From Pseudomonas sp. NFACC02 (GTDB taxonomy: Bacteria > Pseudomonadota > Gammaproteobacteria > Pseudomonadales > Pseudomonadaceae), in NCBI RefSeq assembly GCF_900110765.1, contig NZ_FOEO01000037.1, forward strand, positions 1-54,390: DNA of 54,390 nucleotides, in the 5' to 3' direction. Positions 34,507 through 43,322 of this stretch are shown here, one piece after another. Position 1 is the first letter of the stretch. Every line of letters begins with the position of its first letter. The notes below the pieces were generated by a model that did no database searches, was not told where the DNA came from, and saw only the letters and a list, made by a program, of their open reading frames with translations. The translations under genes were made by a program, and so were the position numbers.

Positions 34507-34826
34507 TATAGAGCCAAACTGAGTTTCCCAAGTGGCGTCGCCTCGGCATGGCTCTGATTTGTGCAGGTGTTTAGGTCAGTATTCAGTCGCTGCCTATGTC
34601 TGTGGATATCGAGGCAGTACCATAATACACAAGCAAACGAGGCGGTTTCTTCATCATTACTAATTATGTTCTCCGAGTATTGTGGAATACTTCGTAACTC
34701 GGAACCTCAGAGATGATTGCTGAGGCTCCGAGCATTGTTGTCCAAGGTACATCATCAGTTTCGACGACTTCAAGTGCTCTCGCGTGGTTTCAGTCTCCTG
34801 TTCAAAGCACGTGCGTTACTTTATCG
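34507..34826. other. intergenic region with nested hairpins
   Basis: About 320 bases with no supportable gene. It contains a 13-bp hairpin with one mismatch (CTCGGAACCTCAG at 34698-34710, CTGAGGCTCCGAG at 34720-34732) whose left arm can instead pair with TCCGAGT at 34672-34678. No T-run follows. It ends at the IS66-family left terminus. Confidence 0.5.
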
Positions 34827-34870
34827 CTAAGCGCTCCATAAACCCACCAGCTTCATTATGGGGGGGGCGC

Positions 34871-36370
34871 TTAGCTAGATGATACCGGCGAGCAGTTCCA
34901 CGGTAGCAGCGCTTCGTAGTCTTCAACCGGCAGGCGTTCCAGTGCGTGGCGCAGCCACGCATAGGGCTCCTGGCCGTTGGCTTTGGCAGTCTCGACCAGG
35001 CTGTAAAGTTGAGCACTGGCCGTTGCGCCTTTGGGCGTATCGCTAAACAGCCAGTTCTTTCTGCCGATCACGAAGGGGCGGATCGCGCGTTCAGCGGTGT
35101 TGTTGTCGAGTGGCAGGTAGCCTTCCTCGACATATCGCTCCAGCTTGCTCCAGTTACTGGCGAGGTAACTGATGGCTTTGCCCAGGGCGTTCTGAGCAGT
35201 GACCTGTGGCTGCGTCTTTTCGATCCAACTTTTCAACTGAGCCAGTATCGGCAGGCTTTGTTCGTAACGACCGGTCTTGCGTTCATCGTCGCAGAAAGCC
35301 TTTAGGTCGCGTTCGATGCCGTAAAGCTTTTTGATCAGATTCAGTGCGATATCCGCGCGCCCCGTTTTACCTTTGGGCTGCACTTTCTGTGCTTCAACAA
35401 ACTTGCGACGCGCATGGGCCCAGCATCCTAAACGCTCAACTCCAGCTTGGGCGCCCAGCGCATTGTAACCGGCATAATCATCGGTCATGACGTAGCCACG
35501 ATAGCCAACGAGCAGACGCGTAGGCACCTCCTGCGCTCGGCTGGTGGGGTAGTCAAAAAGGATCACCGGCTTATCCGGTGGGCCGCCGGTTTGCACCCAC
35601 ATTCATGACTGGCTACCTGGCTCACGGCCAGGCTCTTTCAACACCTGCACCCGCGTTTCATCGCAATGGATGACCCGGCTGGCCAACAGGCTGTCGCGCA
35701 TTAAATTCAGCAGCGGCTGAAAGTGTTCGCCGCACTGGATAACCCAGCGTGCCAGGGTCTGGCGAGGGATATCGATGCCGTGGCGACCCAGCACCTTTTC
35801 AAAGCGGTGAAGCGGCAAACCGTCCACATATTTAGTGGTCAGCAGCATCGCCAGAACGCTCGGGCTGGCCATGCTTTTTTCAATCACCTGAGCCGGCTTG
35901 TCCGCAGTCACCGGTGCAGTCTCGCAGTCGCGACAACCGTAGACTTTACGAACGTGTTTGATCACCCGTATCTGCATCGGGACAATTTCAAGTTGCTCGC
36001 TGATTTCCTCGCCAATGGCGTGTTTGCGGCAGCCGCAGACGCAGGTCAGCTCATGCTCGGGCAGTTCATGGATGACTTCAATGCGCGGTAGATCGGCAGG
36101 TAATGGGTTACGCTTGCCACGACGCTTTGAGGGTGCGACGACCTCTTCTTCAGTGGTATCGCGCGCCAACTCGACCTCGTGCTCCGCTTCATTGAACAAC
36201 GCCATTTGAGGCGTTGCCGGATCGACGGCCTGCTCTGATTTTCGGCCGAACAGGCGCTGCCTTAGCAGTGCGACTTGCTCTTCGAGCACGCCCATCCTGG
36301 ACTGCATCTTCGCAAGCATCTGCTTGAGCAATTCAGGATCATCAGGAAGGTTGTCGGGCACGAAATTCAT
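34871..36370 (-). pseudogene. tnpC: IS66-family transposase TnpC with internal stop
   Basis: Both halves read in the same frame: residues from MNFVPDNLPDDPELLKQML through the zinc-finger region CVCGCRKHAIGEE ... YGCRDCE to REPGSQS, then a TGA at 35603-35605, then MWVQTGGPPDKPVILFDYP through FVEAQKVQPKGKTGRAD and the C-terminal VNCSPVSSS-type end. Related transposases have Trp at the stop position (SQSWMWVQTGG), so a single TGG-to-TGA change has split the gene. It is full length apart from that. Confidence 0.88.
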
Positions 36371-36388
36371 GCCCGGGATTATACCGAA

Positions 36389-36748
36389 TCAGGCCACGAA
36401 TCGCGGCGTCAAAACTTGATGGGGACGGTTACGCCAAGGGTCAAAGCCGTCGAGCATCCAGTTGAGCTCCTGGACAGTCAGGACAATTGCTTCGTCGGTC
36501 TGATCGGGCGATGTTTTGAAGCGCTCAGACTCCAGGCGCTTGAGCCAAAGGCAGAAGCCGTTGCGTTCCCAGTACAAGATCTTCACACGGTTGCGCGGCT
36601 TATTGAGGAACACAAAAAGCACTGGGTCAAAGACCGCGACCTTGATGTCGAGTTCGACCAACGCAGCAAGGCCGTCAATGGATTTTCGGAAGTCGACGGG
36701 TTTGGGGTAGAGATAGACTTTTTCGACTTTGGCATCGGGTCGCATCAT
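36389..36748 (-). CDS. tnpB: IS66-family accessory protein TnpB
   Basis: 119-aa protein, the IS66 Orf2 type: KVYLYPKPVDFRKSIDGLAALVE, FVFLNKPRNRVKILYWERNGFCLWLKRLE and the C-terminal WMLDGFDPWRN. Start at 36748 (second of two adjacent ATG codons), since the family begins just before VYLY; the frame extends to 36796 without similarity. It is required for transposition together with TnpC, which is disrupted next to it. 18-nt gap to tnpC. Confidence 0.87.
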   Translation of the reverse strand: MMRPDAKVEKVYLYPKPVDFRKSIDGLAALVELDIKVAVFDPVLFVFLNKPRNRVKILYWERNGFCLWLKRLESERFKTSPDQTDEAIVLTVQELNWMLDGFDPWRNRPHQVLTPRFVA

Positions 36749-36834
36749 GGCTGGCGGGCTCCAGAAAGAAATCGGGAGCAGAGCATCGAGCATCACATAA
36801 GCGCTTGGAATGTGGGGTTCATGGAGCGGTTACC

Positions 36835-37162
36835 CTTTAACGTGGTTTTGAGACCTCCCCAATCCTTGGGCGGAAAACGGAAAAACGGCCGATCTCCCTC
36901 TCAAAATCGCGGGCGGTGATCCGCAGGGAGATTTGTCGTCCCCTTGAACGCTTTAAGGTGTGGGTTGCCGCTTCTGACCCACTCTCGTGGGCTTGCTTAG
37001 CGTTACAAGGCTAAGCTGACACATTTCGAATCCATTCGGCGGGTATCATAAACACCTTGAAAAGGCTGGGAGATACCATTTAAGTTGAGGAATACCATAG
37101 GAACTGTCGTCAAGCACTACCCATTACGCAAAGTCGAAGCCCAAGCCTCTCTGCTCCCTGGC
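36835..37162. other. intergenic region between IS66 and the five-gene operon
   Basis: No supportable gene in about 330 bases. A 7-bp perfect hairpin (GCTTAGC at 36995-37001, GCTAAGC at 37010-37016) lies about 150 bp beyond the methyltransferase stop, without a T-run. The sequence next to the IS end ('gggagatttgtcgtcccc') has no clear feature. Confidence 0.4.
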
Positions 37163-38212
37163 TTACTGAATGGAGTTCATAGCTCTTTCAAAAAAGGCGT
37201 TTGCTTTTTTTAGCGTTATATACTTGGCTCCGGTCCCATCATAAAGTTTATGAAACTGTTGCCAATTTTTAAGTGCATAGTCTCGGATAGATCTGCTTCT
37301 GTGGATATCATGGGTTTCAATAGCTAAAACGCAATCTGATAGCGTGACCGCCTCATCTTTCTCCAGAACGCAAATCTTTCCGGGTGTAATCATGCCGACC
37401 CGAGGAAATAATAAAGCTGGTCCTTTAATCGAGACTCGAGAGAAGACTTTTTCGTAAGGGTGGTTGAGTATGATCTCTCCGTTTATTAGCTGAGTAGTGT
37501 GTATGAGCGGCAATCCATTATCGCATGCCTTGATGGCGTGCATTTGTACTTGGCCACGTTTAATGAGTGCTTTTGGTGTTTCTGTTTTGACTTCAGAGTT
37601 ATAGATGATGGGCGACCGTGATTGTTTATACGTAATCTTGACAATTGATGTGCGAGCTACTGCGCTTTTGAAAATACGCATGCAGTTTCCCGAAACAATC
37701 TCGACATTGTAGTTTTTATTTATCAGGTTCCAACCCTGCTCATCTCGCTCGCTAGCCAATGAACCATTTGGCAATATTGCGAATAAATAGCCATCTTTTG
37801 ATAGGTACTTCAGGCTTAAATAAACAAACGCTAACGCCAAGCCAGACTTGACGCCTATTAGGTCTGGCCAAATAGTACCTTTTCGGCCTCTTTCGCTAAA
37901 TGGAGGATTTAGTAATACTAAATCAATTGATTGTTTTTTTTGCGAGAACTTGGTACTTCTATGAGAGCTCAGCTTTAAGAAATCTGAACATGAGACACAC
38001 CATTTTTTATTTAAAGAAGCTATCAGTCTTGCATTTTTTTTGCTTAAATCGTTGGCGTATATGGAGGCATATGGCCAATACTTTTCTGCTTCATTAAGCA
38101 GGCTTCCTTCCCCAGCTGAGAAGTCGGCGATGCTTTGAGGAACAAAGTTTTCCGGAACACACGCAATCATCGTCTGCGCCAGTTCGGAGGGTGTGTAATG
38201 AAGATCGATCAT
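37163..38212 (-). CDS. N6-adenine DNA methyltransferase
   Basis: 349-aa SAM-dependent methyltransferase. Motif I is IADFSAGEGSLL (residues 28-39) and motif IV is LLNPPF (100-105), the NPPF signature of N6-adenine DNA methylases of the type I HsdM/Eco57I-like class. Residues about 200-349 form a possible target-recognition or DNA-binding part. It is last in a five-gene operon; its ATG at 38212 shares a base with the preceding stop. No restriction endonuclease is encoded nearby, so a plain restriction-modification role is doubtful. Low GC and AT-ending codons differ from the core genes. Confidence 0.88.
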   Translation of the reverse strand: MIDLHYTPSELAQTMIACVPENFVPQSIADFSAGEGSLLNEAEKYWPYASIYANDLSKKNARLIASLNKKWCVSCSDFLKLSSHRSTKFSQKKQSIDLVLLNPPFSERGRKGTIWPDLIGVKSGLALAFVYLSLKYLSKDGYLFAILPNGSLASERDEQGWNLINKNYNVEIVSGNCMRIFKSAVARTSIVKITYKQSRSPIIYNSEVKTETPKALIKRGQVQMHAIKACDNGLPLIHTTQLINGEIILNHPYEKVFSRVSIKGPALLFPRVGMITPGKICVLEKDEAVTLSDCVLAIETHDIHRSRSIRDYALKNWQQFHKLYDGTGAKYITLKKANAFFERAMNSIQ

Positions 38213-39216
38213 CAGGTTTTTGATCTACGCGGTCTATTTACGCTACGTTTGATGAAAATAGCTGACGCTTCATCGAAAAGCGCGGAAACGTGATATACCA
38301 GAAGACGGGCGGTTCCGCCAGTGCGACCAGCCTTCCTGATAGGGTGATCGTGAACCAGCTCCACAGCTACGTGGCTTGACAGCGTAAAAAGTACTGCACC
38401 CAAGGCGTGAGGTTTAGTGCCGATAAGTGCTACTTTCAAGGCCCGGCCAGATGTGTCAGCTGAAATTTCCTCCAATAAATAAAAACAGCTGAAAGGACAG
38501 TTTGCAGGAGCATATCTGATTGATTGCCATGCTTCAGTTTCTTGCAGTGCACCTTTGTTCCCCACATAGGTTTCAAATACATACCAAGGTTTGAATCCCG
38601 GTGATCCTATGACAGGTCTAATATTTTCATACCCTGGCTGAATTTGTTCAACTATGTAGCGCAAACGTGGCCCTTCGAATCCGAGCAAAGGGACAAACGT
38701 AAACTGGTCGTTATTGCGAGATGAAAGAGTAGCGAATCCGGGTAGTGGAGAAATTCCTTGGATGCTATTGCTTAAATCATAAATTTGTCCCTCTACGGGC
38801 GCTGAACTTCTAGAGTACATGTCGGGTTCTACGTACACCGCAAGAACCTCTAGCCTTGCCGATAGAGCTGCTTTTAGTATTCCTGCCCATACGGAGTGCG
38901 TAAGGCCTGTTATATCTAAATAAATTTTAACTTTTGGATCATATCCTTTCCATAAAGATTGTATATCTACTTCTGACCTGAGCGAAATAGGGGACTCGAT
39001 ATCTTTCACTGTGAATGAATTTTGAGATTCAAGTGTAATTTCATGAATTTTTACACCTACTATAGTAGCTCTCCAGGACTCGATATGCTGGGCACGTAAT
39101 TCTCCTGTTGAGCCGAAAATGTAAATGCTATTATCGCACGGGCGAAAATCACTGGCATTTTCAAAAGTGTCGGTAAGCACTGGAGTATCTTTAGTTGCCC
39201 GCATAATAAGATCCAA
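38212..39216 (-). CDS. Rossmann/CARF-like protein of the defence-like operon
   Basis: 334-aa soluble protein. The N-terminal half has a Rossmann-type strand-loop (NSIYIFGSTGEL, residues 30-40) and, 60 residues later, IYLDITGLTHSVWAGILKAAL (starting at 98), resembling the strand-D-x-TG-(T/K)-x-helix element of CARF-type ligand-binding domains. The C-terminal half (about 190-320) is unassigned. It starts 26 nt inside the ATPase gene and ends on the methyltransferase start, so all three are translationally coupled. A nucleotide-sensing role is inferred from the motif only; an ATG at residue 5 is an alternative start. Confidence 0.6.
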   Translation of the reverse strand: MDLIMRATKDTPVLTDTFENASDFRPCDNSIYIFGSTGELRAQHIESWRATIVGVKIHEITLESQNSFTVKDIESPISLRSEVDIQSLWKGYDPKVKIYLDITGLTHSVWAGILKAALSARLEVLAVYVEPDMYSRSSAPVEGQIYDLSNSIQGISPLPGFATLSSRNNDQFTFVPLLGFEGPRLRYIVEQIQPGYENIRPVIGSPGFKPWYVFETYVGNKGALQETEAWQSIRYAPANCPFSCFYLLEEISADTSGRALKVALIGTKPHALGAVLFTLSSHVAVELVHDHPIRKAGRTGGTARLLVYHVSALFDEASAIFIKRSVNRPRRSKT

Positions 39217-41077
39217 ATAAGCTAAGTTGGTCTGGGAGCTGTATGCTATCGCTTCGGTTACTTTGTGCTAAAACTTCTCTGATTGTTTCTCTAGGATAAG
39301 AAATAAGCCCTAGAAATTGTTGCTCTCCTAGCACGAATTTTCGTTTTTTTCTGTGGCTAAAGACAAAAAGCGGTGAAAATATCGGATGCAAACGATAGTC
39401 GTAGTCAGCGGTATCGCTCTCTGACATTAGCTTGTTACCTGGCGAACGAACCAATGCGAGATGCATTACAGCTTGTTCTAGAATTTTTTTAACCTGCTCA
39501 CTTGCATCTGTTTTAGATGAATCTTGTTTAATATGGAACTGGTTTACCTCGGGGGCGTGCCCATTCGCATCTGACGCCATAACTTGCAATATACGACCAA
39601 CACTTAACACTAACTTTGTAAGCTTTCCGCCCTCAACACTTAATCCCTCCAGTTCAGAAAGATTTTTTCTGCCTATATCCTCTGCTGCTTCAGTTTGAGA
39701 CTTGTAAGAAATTGGCTCTTGAGGGGTGCCTTCATTTTCAACGTGACGTGTGAAAGCGGCATGTACGAGCTCAAGTAGATAGCGGATATTGCCATTTGCA
39801 AGTGAGACATATACATCCCAGCCCGTGTAGTATTTGCTGATGCCGCGCTTGCCTTTCCTAATTGCGTATAACGATGCGTGGAAATGGTTTTCTAGTTTTT
39901 GCTTCCAAGAGTTTTTGTCGCTAAGCCACGATTTTACATTTTCAGCAAAGCTTTCATCAGTACCAGCACCCCAGTAACTTAGAAAGTAAAGGTGGCCAAT
40001 GTCAATCCGCATCGCAGCGTCAAGATTGGTTAATAGATTTAAGTTTCTCAGTTTTTCAAGTAACTTGGTTTTTCCTTCACTTCCCAATAGAAGCTCAGCT
40101 TCTTCCAAATCACTAACTGTAGGTAGAAGCTGCTGCGGCGTCGTAATTATATTTTCTTCGTCAGGAAAGGCGCTTGTGATTCTTTGTCTGATCACTGATT
40201 CCGCAAACGCAGGGAAACGTTGTTCGTTTAGCTTGTCGGCAATATTAATTCTGGCGTAATCTGCGGGGGATGTTAGTTGTTCATTAGAGTTTAACGTCGC
40301 TCGCTGTCTCCAGCCTAGTTCTCTTACTCCGATTTTAAAGGTGTAGTTTTTGTTAGCGTGTTTGATAATTGTATTCAGTACTCGCTGCTGATAGTCTTCA
40401 AAATTTTCAAACTCGTCAATCAGAAAGAAAAATTGTTTTCCCTTTAGTGCTGAGGATTTTAGAAGTGCGCTGGCTAGTTCGTCTAATGGGGCGGCTAGCG
40501 ATGAAATTCTTTCGGGTGGGTTGTCTGCGATCGTGTTGATTTGAGCTTCGAAGTCCAGAATGAGATATTCTATTTCTTCGGCTAGATCTCCAATTGTATT
40601 GATTTCCTGAAGTCCTAGGGTTGTAGAAACTTTTTTTAAGTCCTTAGCTGGTATGTCTATTTTTACTTCGGTTTTTTCCTCGAACCAGCTCGAAAAATCC
40701 AAAAGTAATTGGCAGAAAGTAAGGTTGATGTAGTGTCCAAAGTACGCGCACCACTTTTCTTCACTTAATTCTGCGCCTCGAAATGCAGTCACCCTATTTG
40801 TATTAACCCTGTAGTAGACTCCATAAAAGGGCCACTCAGTTATCGGGGAAGGATTGCTAGTTAGCTCTAGCTGGCCTTGGTAGGAAAGGCCGCGAAGGAC
40901 TGTGGTTTTTCCCGTGCCGCGGCCGCCTATTAGAACGCATGGCCTGTGCGTGCGGAGTTCCTGGAAATATGCCGGTTCATTAAATAGTTTAAAAATCGCT
41001 TCGTTTAACCACTCTGCCTTATATAGGCCGAGAGTCTTATTTAATCGTCGGGTTGCATCTTCCTGAATTAAAGTCAT
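39191..41077 (-). CDS. ORC/CDC6-like AAA ATPase
   Basis: 628-aa P-loop ATPase. Walker A is GGRGTGKTT (51-59) and Walker B is FFFLIDEFEN (216-225). A sensor-like Arg region follows (KIGVRELGWRQRATLNS) and then a long helical C-terminal region. The architecture fits the ORC-CDC6/STAND-like ATPases found in conflict systems, which act as sensors or switches. Its ATG (41077) overlaps the upstream PRTase stop as TAATG and it overlaps the next gene by 26 nt. AT-rich. No nuclease or protease domain is visible in it, so the effector must be another subunit. Confidence 0.85.
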   Translation of the reverse strand: MTLIQEDATRRLNKTLGLYKAEWLNEAIFKLFNEPAYFQELRTHRPCVLIGGRGTGKTTVLRGLSYQGQLELTSNPSPITEWPFYGVYYRVNTNRVTAFRGAELSEEKWCAYFGHYINLTFCQLLLDFSSWFEEKTEVKIDIPAKDLKKVSTTLGLQEINTIGDLAEEIEYLILDFEAQINTIADNPPERISSLAAPLDELASALLKSSALKGKQFFFLIDEFENFEDYQQRVLNTIIKHANKNYTFKIGVRELGWRQRATLNSNEQLTSPADYARINIADKLNEQRFPAFAESVIRQRITSAFPDEENIITTPQQLLPTVSDLEEAELLLGSEGKTKLLEKLRNLNLLTNLDAAMRIDIGHLYFLSYWGAGTDESFAENVKSWLSDKNSWKQKLENHFHASLYAIRKGKRGISKYYTGWDVYVSLANGNIRYLLELVHAAFTRHVENEGTPQEPISYKSQTEAAEDIGRKNLSELEGLSVEGGKLTKLVLSVGRILQVMASDANGHAPEVNQFHIKQDSSKTDASEQVKKILEQAVMHLALVRSPGNKLMSESDTADYDYRLHPIFSPLFVFSHRKKRKFVLGEQQFLGLISYPRETIREVLAQSNRSDSIQLPDQLSLFGSYYAGN

Positions 41078-41988
41078 TATAGCGACCCCTTTTTTATGAG
41101 TGGCTTCCAGCTATTAAGCTGCGTATAAAATATTGGAAGTGTTGCATCAGGGCAACCATGACCAAATGCGAGTGCCAGCCCTAGTTTGTGAAAGCCTCGC
41201 CAGCAGTCCTCCCCACCATCAGTGTCCGGAAGCCCAATTCTAGCGCTTACTGTTTTTACAAACTCTGGACCTTCTATCTTCATGTCCTTGCGCCATATTG
41301 CGGAATCACTGCTGAGGGCGCTTTGGCGTGAGGTGTAGAAATGAGCTGGAACAATTTTAACCTCAGGGCATCTTCTCGAAATATTTGATTGGCCTAGCTC
41401 AGTGCAAATGACAGGGCAGTAAAAAAACTTTATTTTTCCTTGTAGATGATGTTGTACTGCTGCAAATGAAATCTTCTGGTGGTGAATTTCATACTCTCTT
41501 TCCCAAGTGTCACCAAATTGATTTCCTGAGCCTACGAAATCATCTACAAACAGAACGTTAGGAGTGTGGCCTCTCATAAAAATCTCTAGCGCTGCTTCGG
41601 GTGAAACAATTTTTTGCTCATCCAGCATAAGAATGTCACGTGCCAACCTTGCGAAAGCAAATCCGCTGTCTGCATCGTGGGGGATTTCGCCTGTCACTCT
41701 TACTACTATCAAAGAATCTATGAATTCAGCCCAAGATGTGCGAGATTTTTTCAATGAGTCTTTGTCGGTGAGTATGTGTTGTGATACATTGAGAAATGCA
41801 CTTCTAAACATTTGCTTTACAAGTTCGTCAGAGAAATATGTAAAGCCGTCGAGAAGTCTGAGTGCTAATGGCATCTCTTCTTTTGAAAAATTGGATGTCC
41901 ATCCTACTGGATCGAAATTACCTCTTTTGGGCCACAGCCCTGTCGTTACCATATAGCGCCATTTATCTGTTGGTAATGCAACTTCCAT
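41077..41988 (-). CDS. phosphoribosyltransferase-like protein (PRTase-CE type)
   Basis: 303-aa protein with VLFVDDFVGSGNQFGDT (residues 145-161), the PRPP-binding loop hxxDDxxGSG of type I phosphoribosyltransferases. The sequence around it (helical N-terminus, FFYCPVICTELGQ strand, then KIVPAHFY) fits the divergent PRTase clade found in bacterial conflict systems. It would transfer or bind a phosphoribosyl group, but the substrate is unknown. ATG 41988 has AGGAGG about 7 nt upstream (in 'cttacatggaag' complement), and the stop overlaps the ATPase start. Second gene of the operon. Confidence 0.82.
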   Translation of the reverse strand: MEVALPTDKWRYMVTTGLWPKRGNFDPVGWTSNFSKEEMPLALRLLDGFTYFSDELVKQMFRSAFLNVSQHILTDKDSLKKSRTSWAEFIDSLIVVRVTGEIPHDADSGFAFARLARDILMLDEQKIVSPEAALEIFMRGHTPNVLFVDDFVGSGNQFGDTWEREYEIHHQKISFAAVQHHLQGKIKFFYCPVICTELGQSNISRRCPEVKIVPAHFYTSRQSALSSDSAIWRKDMKIEGPEFVKTVSARIGLPDTDGGEDCWRGFHKLGLALAFGHGCPDATLPIFYTQLNSWKPLIKKGSL

Positions 41989-42000
41989 GTAAGCCTCCTG

Positions 42001-42657
42001 TTATGCTTTGTTTTTATACGTGGTGGCTAACAGATTGTAGAGTTCTTCAGAGAAGTCGCTTGAGGTAATCGACAGCTTTTCTATCAGTTCACTTAACCAA
42101 ACATTGTCTTCTTTGCCTTCCCATATCTTGATGTAAGTACCTGACTTGTAGCCATTGTCTTGGCGAAATCTGTTGAGAATGTTTTTTCCTACATATGACT
42201 TAAAGAGCTCACTGGTTGATAAGTTGCTTGCTGCTGCAAGCGTTATGAAGGACGGCAGGTCGAAGCTTTTTGATTTGAGAGTTGCTAATGAAAAGGATTC
42301 TATTGCATCTAAGATGCTCTGTGCAGACGCGTAGGATTTTTGACCTTTGTCTAGTTCACTTAATGCTGATGCCAGCAGTGCTTCAACTTTCGATTCGGTG
42401 TAAGCTGATGCAAGAAGCTCGCTCAAGCCGAAATGCCATATATCGACCAGCTCCAATTTCATCTGAGCAATATCTACTTCCTGCGACTTCCACCACTTCC
42501 ACCCCACGTGGTCCATTAGTTCTGCACATTCGGTCCAAATAGCGCGATACCATGGATTTCTTGCTGATCTCCATTCTTTGTTTATTTTGCTATTGATAGT
42601 GTCTTGCAAATGCAACATTAATTTTGCTTGATTTTGGAGCAGTGCTAGCCTATCCAT
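42001..42657 (-). CDS. dimeric dUTPase/dCTPase-like pyrophosphohydrolase
   Basis: 218-aa all-alpha NTP pyrophosphohydrolase of the MazG/dUTPase_2 superfamily. ECAELMDHVGWKWWK (43-57) and ELVDIWHFGL (69-78) give the metal-binding Glu/Glu and Glu/Asp pairs plus the WKWWK motif typical of dimeric dUTPases and T4 gp56-like dCTPases. It should cut a (d)NTP to (d)NMP and pyrophosphate. GAGGTG precedes the ATG at 42657, which is better than the upstream TTG/ATG candidates to 42696. First gene of the operon; 12 nt before the PRTase gene. Confidence 0.85.
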   Translation of the reverse strand: MDRLALLQNQAKLMLHLQDTINSKINKEWRSARNPWYRAIWTECAELMDHVGWKWWKSQEVDIAQMKLELVDIWHFGLSELLASAYTESKVEALLASALSELDKGQKSYASAQSILDAIESFSLATLKSKSFDLPSFITLAAASNLSTSELFKSYVGKNILNRFRQDNGYKSGTYIKIWEGKEDNVWLSELIEKLSITSSDFSEELYNLLATTYKNKA

Positions 42658-43292
42658 TTGCCACCTCACAGGGGAATACCAGTTGCCTACGCGCAAAAAA
42701 CCAACTTGATCTTAACACTGGTGTAGTGCCGCGTCCCTCTACTCAGACGCATCATTTGACTCGGCTTTTACGCTTTGATAAGACGGACATCCTTGCAAAA
42801 ATAATAGCAAGAGAAAACCTGTGAGTCTGGAAATCTATGTAGCCCCCCCTAAAGGAGGATCCGAAAAATCTGTCGCTCCGACTCCTTCGCGTGAGAGGAG
42901 TCAGACACAGTAGATTGGTGGATCTGGGGCCGTCCGTCGCGTCTGCTCGCGCTGAAGATTCGCGCGTGAAAACACCCACCCTGCGCGGTCGGCGACTTGT
43001 AGGTAAGTGTTCCTGCCGGAGCAATGTCCGACCGCGGACATGCCAACGACAAGCGTCAGATGATGCTTACCGAGGCTTAGTGCGGTGATTTGCTTTTGCC
43101 CTTGTTCAAGCGTAACCACTTCCCTCGTTGGAGAGTAGAAGATGACGTCGGAGGTCAGGCGCGGGCCAACGTGTCAGCGATAGAAAGGCGTGTTTTAACT
43201 ACGCGTCGTCTCTGTGGACCGAGGTGCGATTTTCTTCTTATGCCACAAGCGGCGAGACTTTGGAGACACGGACTAGGATAGTCAGCTAGACA
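42658..43292. other. intergenic region between the operon and the tRNA-Leu terminator
   Basis: About 635 bases with no gene I can support. The operon promoter should lie here, between 42658 and about 42850; a small palindrome TTGC-N10-GCAA (complement, near 42800) is a candidate operator. Short minus-strand frames at 42901-43119 have no recognisable domain. The segment may include remnants of a lost integrase, but I see no clear similarity. Confidence 0.35.
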
Positions 43293-43322
43293 CAAAAAAA
43301 CCGGCTCAAATCTGGCCGGTTT
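43293..43322 (-). terminator. intrinsic terminator of tRNA-Leu
   Basis: On the minus strand AAACCGGC and GCCGGTTT form an 8-bp stem around a 9-nt loop and are followed by a T-run (complement of the A-run at 43294-43300). It lies about 45 bp beyond the tRNA 3' end and reads in its direction. Confidence 0.88.

Larger units (their letters stand above)
34827..36834 (-). mobile_element. IS66-family insertion sequence (inactive)
   Basis: About 2.0-kb element carrying tnpB and tnpC on the minus strand with no tnpA visible. Ends are related inverted repeats: 'ctaagCGCTCCATaAACCC' on the left (34827-34845) and, on the complementary strand of the right end, 'gtaacCGCTCCATgAACCC' (36815-36833). Near-identical 8-bp flanks (CTTTATCG on the left, CTTTAACG on the right) look like the IS66-type target duplication with one change; the exact end base is uncertain by one. 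Confidence 0.8.

Noticed and set aside
42901..43119. Possible remnant gene upstream of the tRNA terminator
   Set aside because: No recognisable integrase, recombinase or other motif on either strand, so not called.
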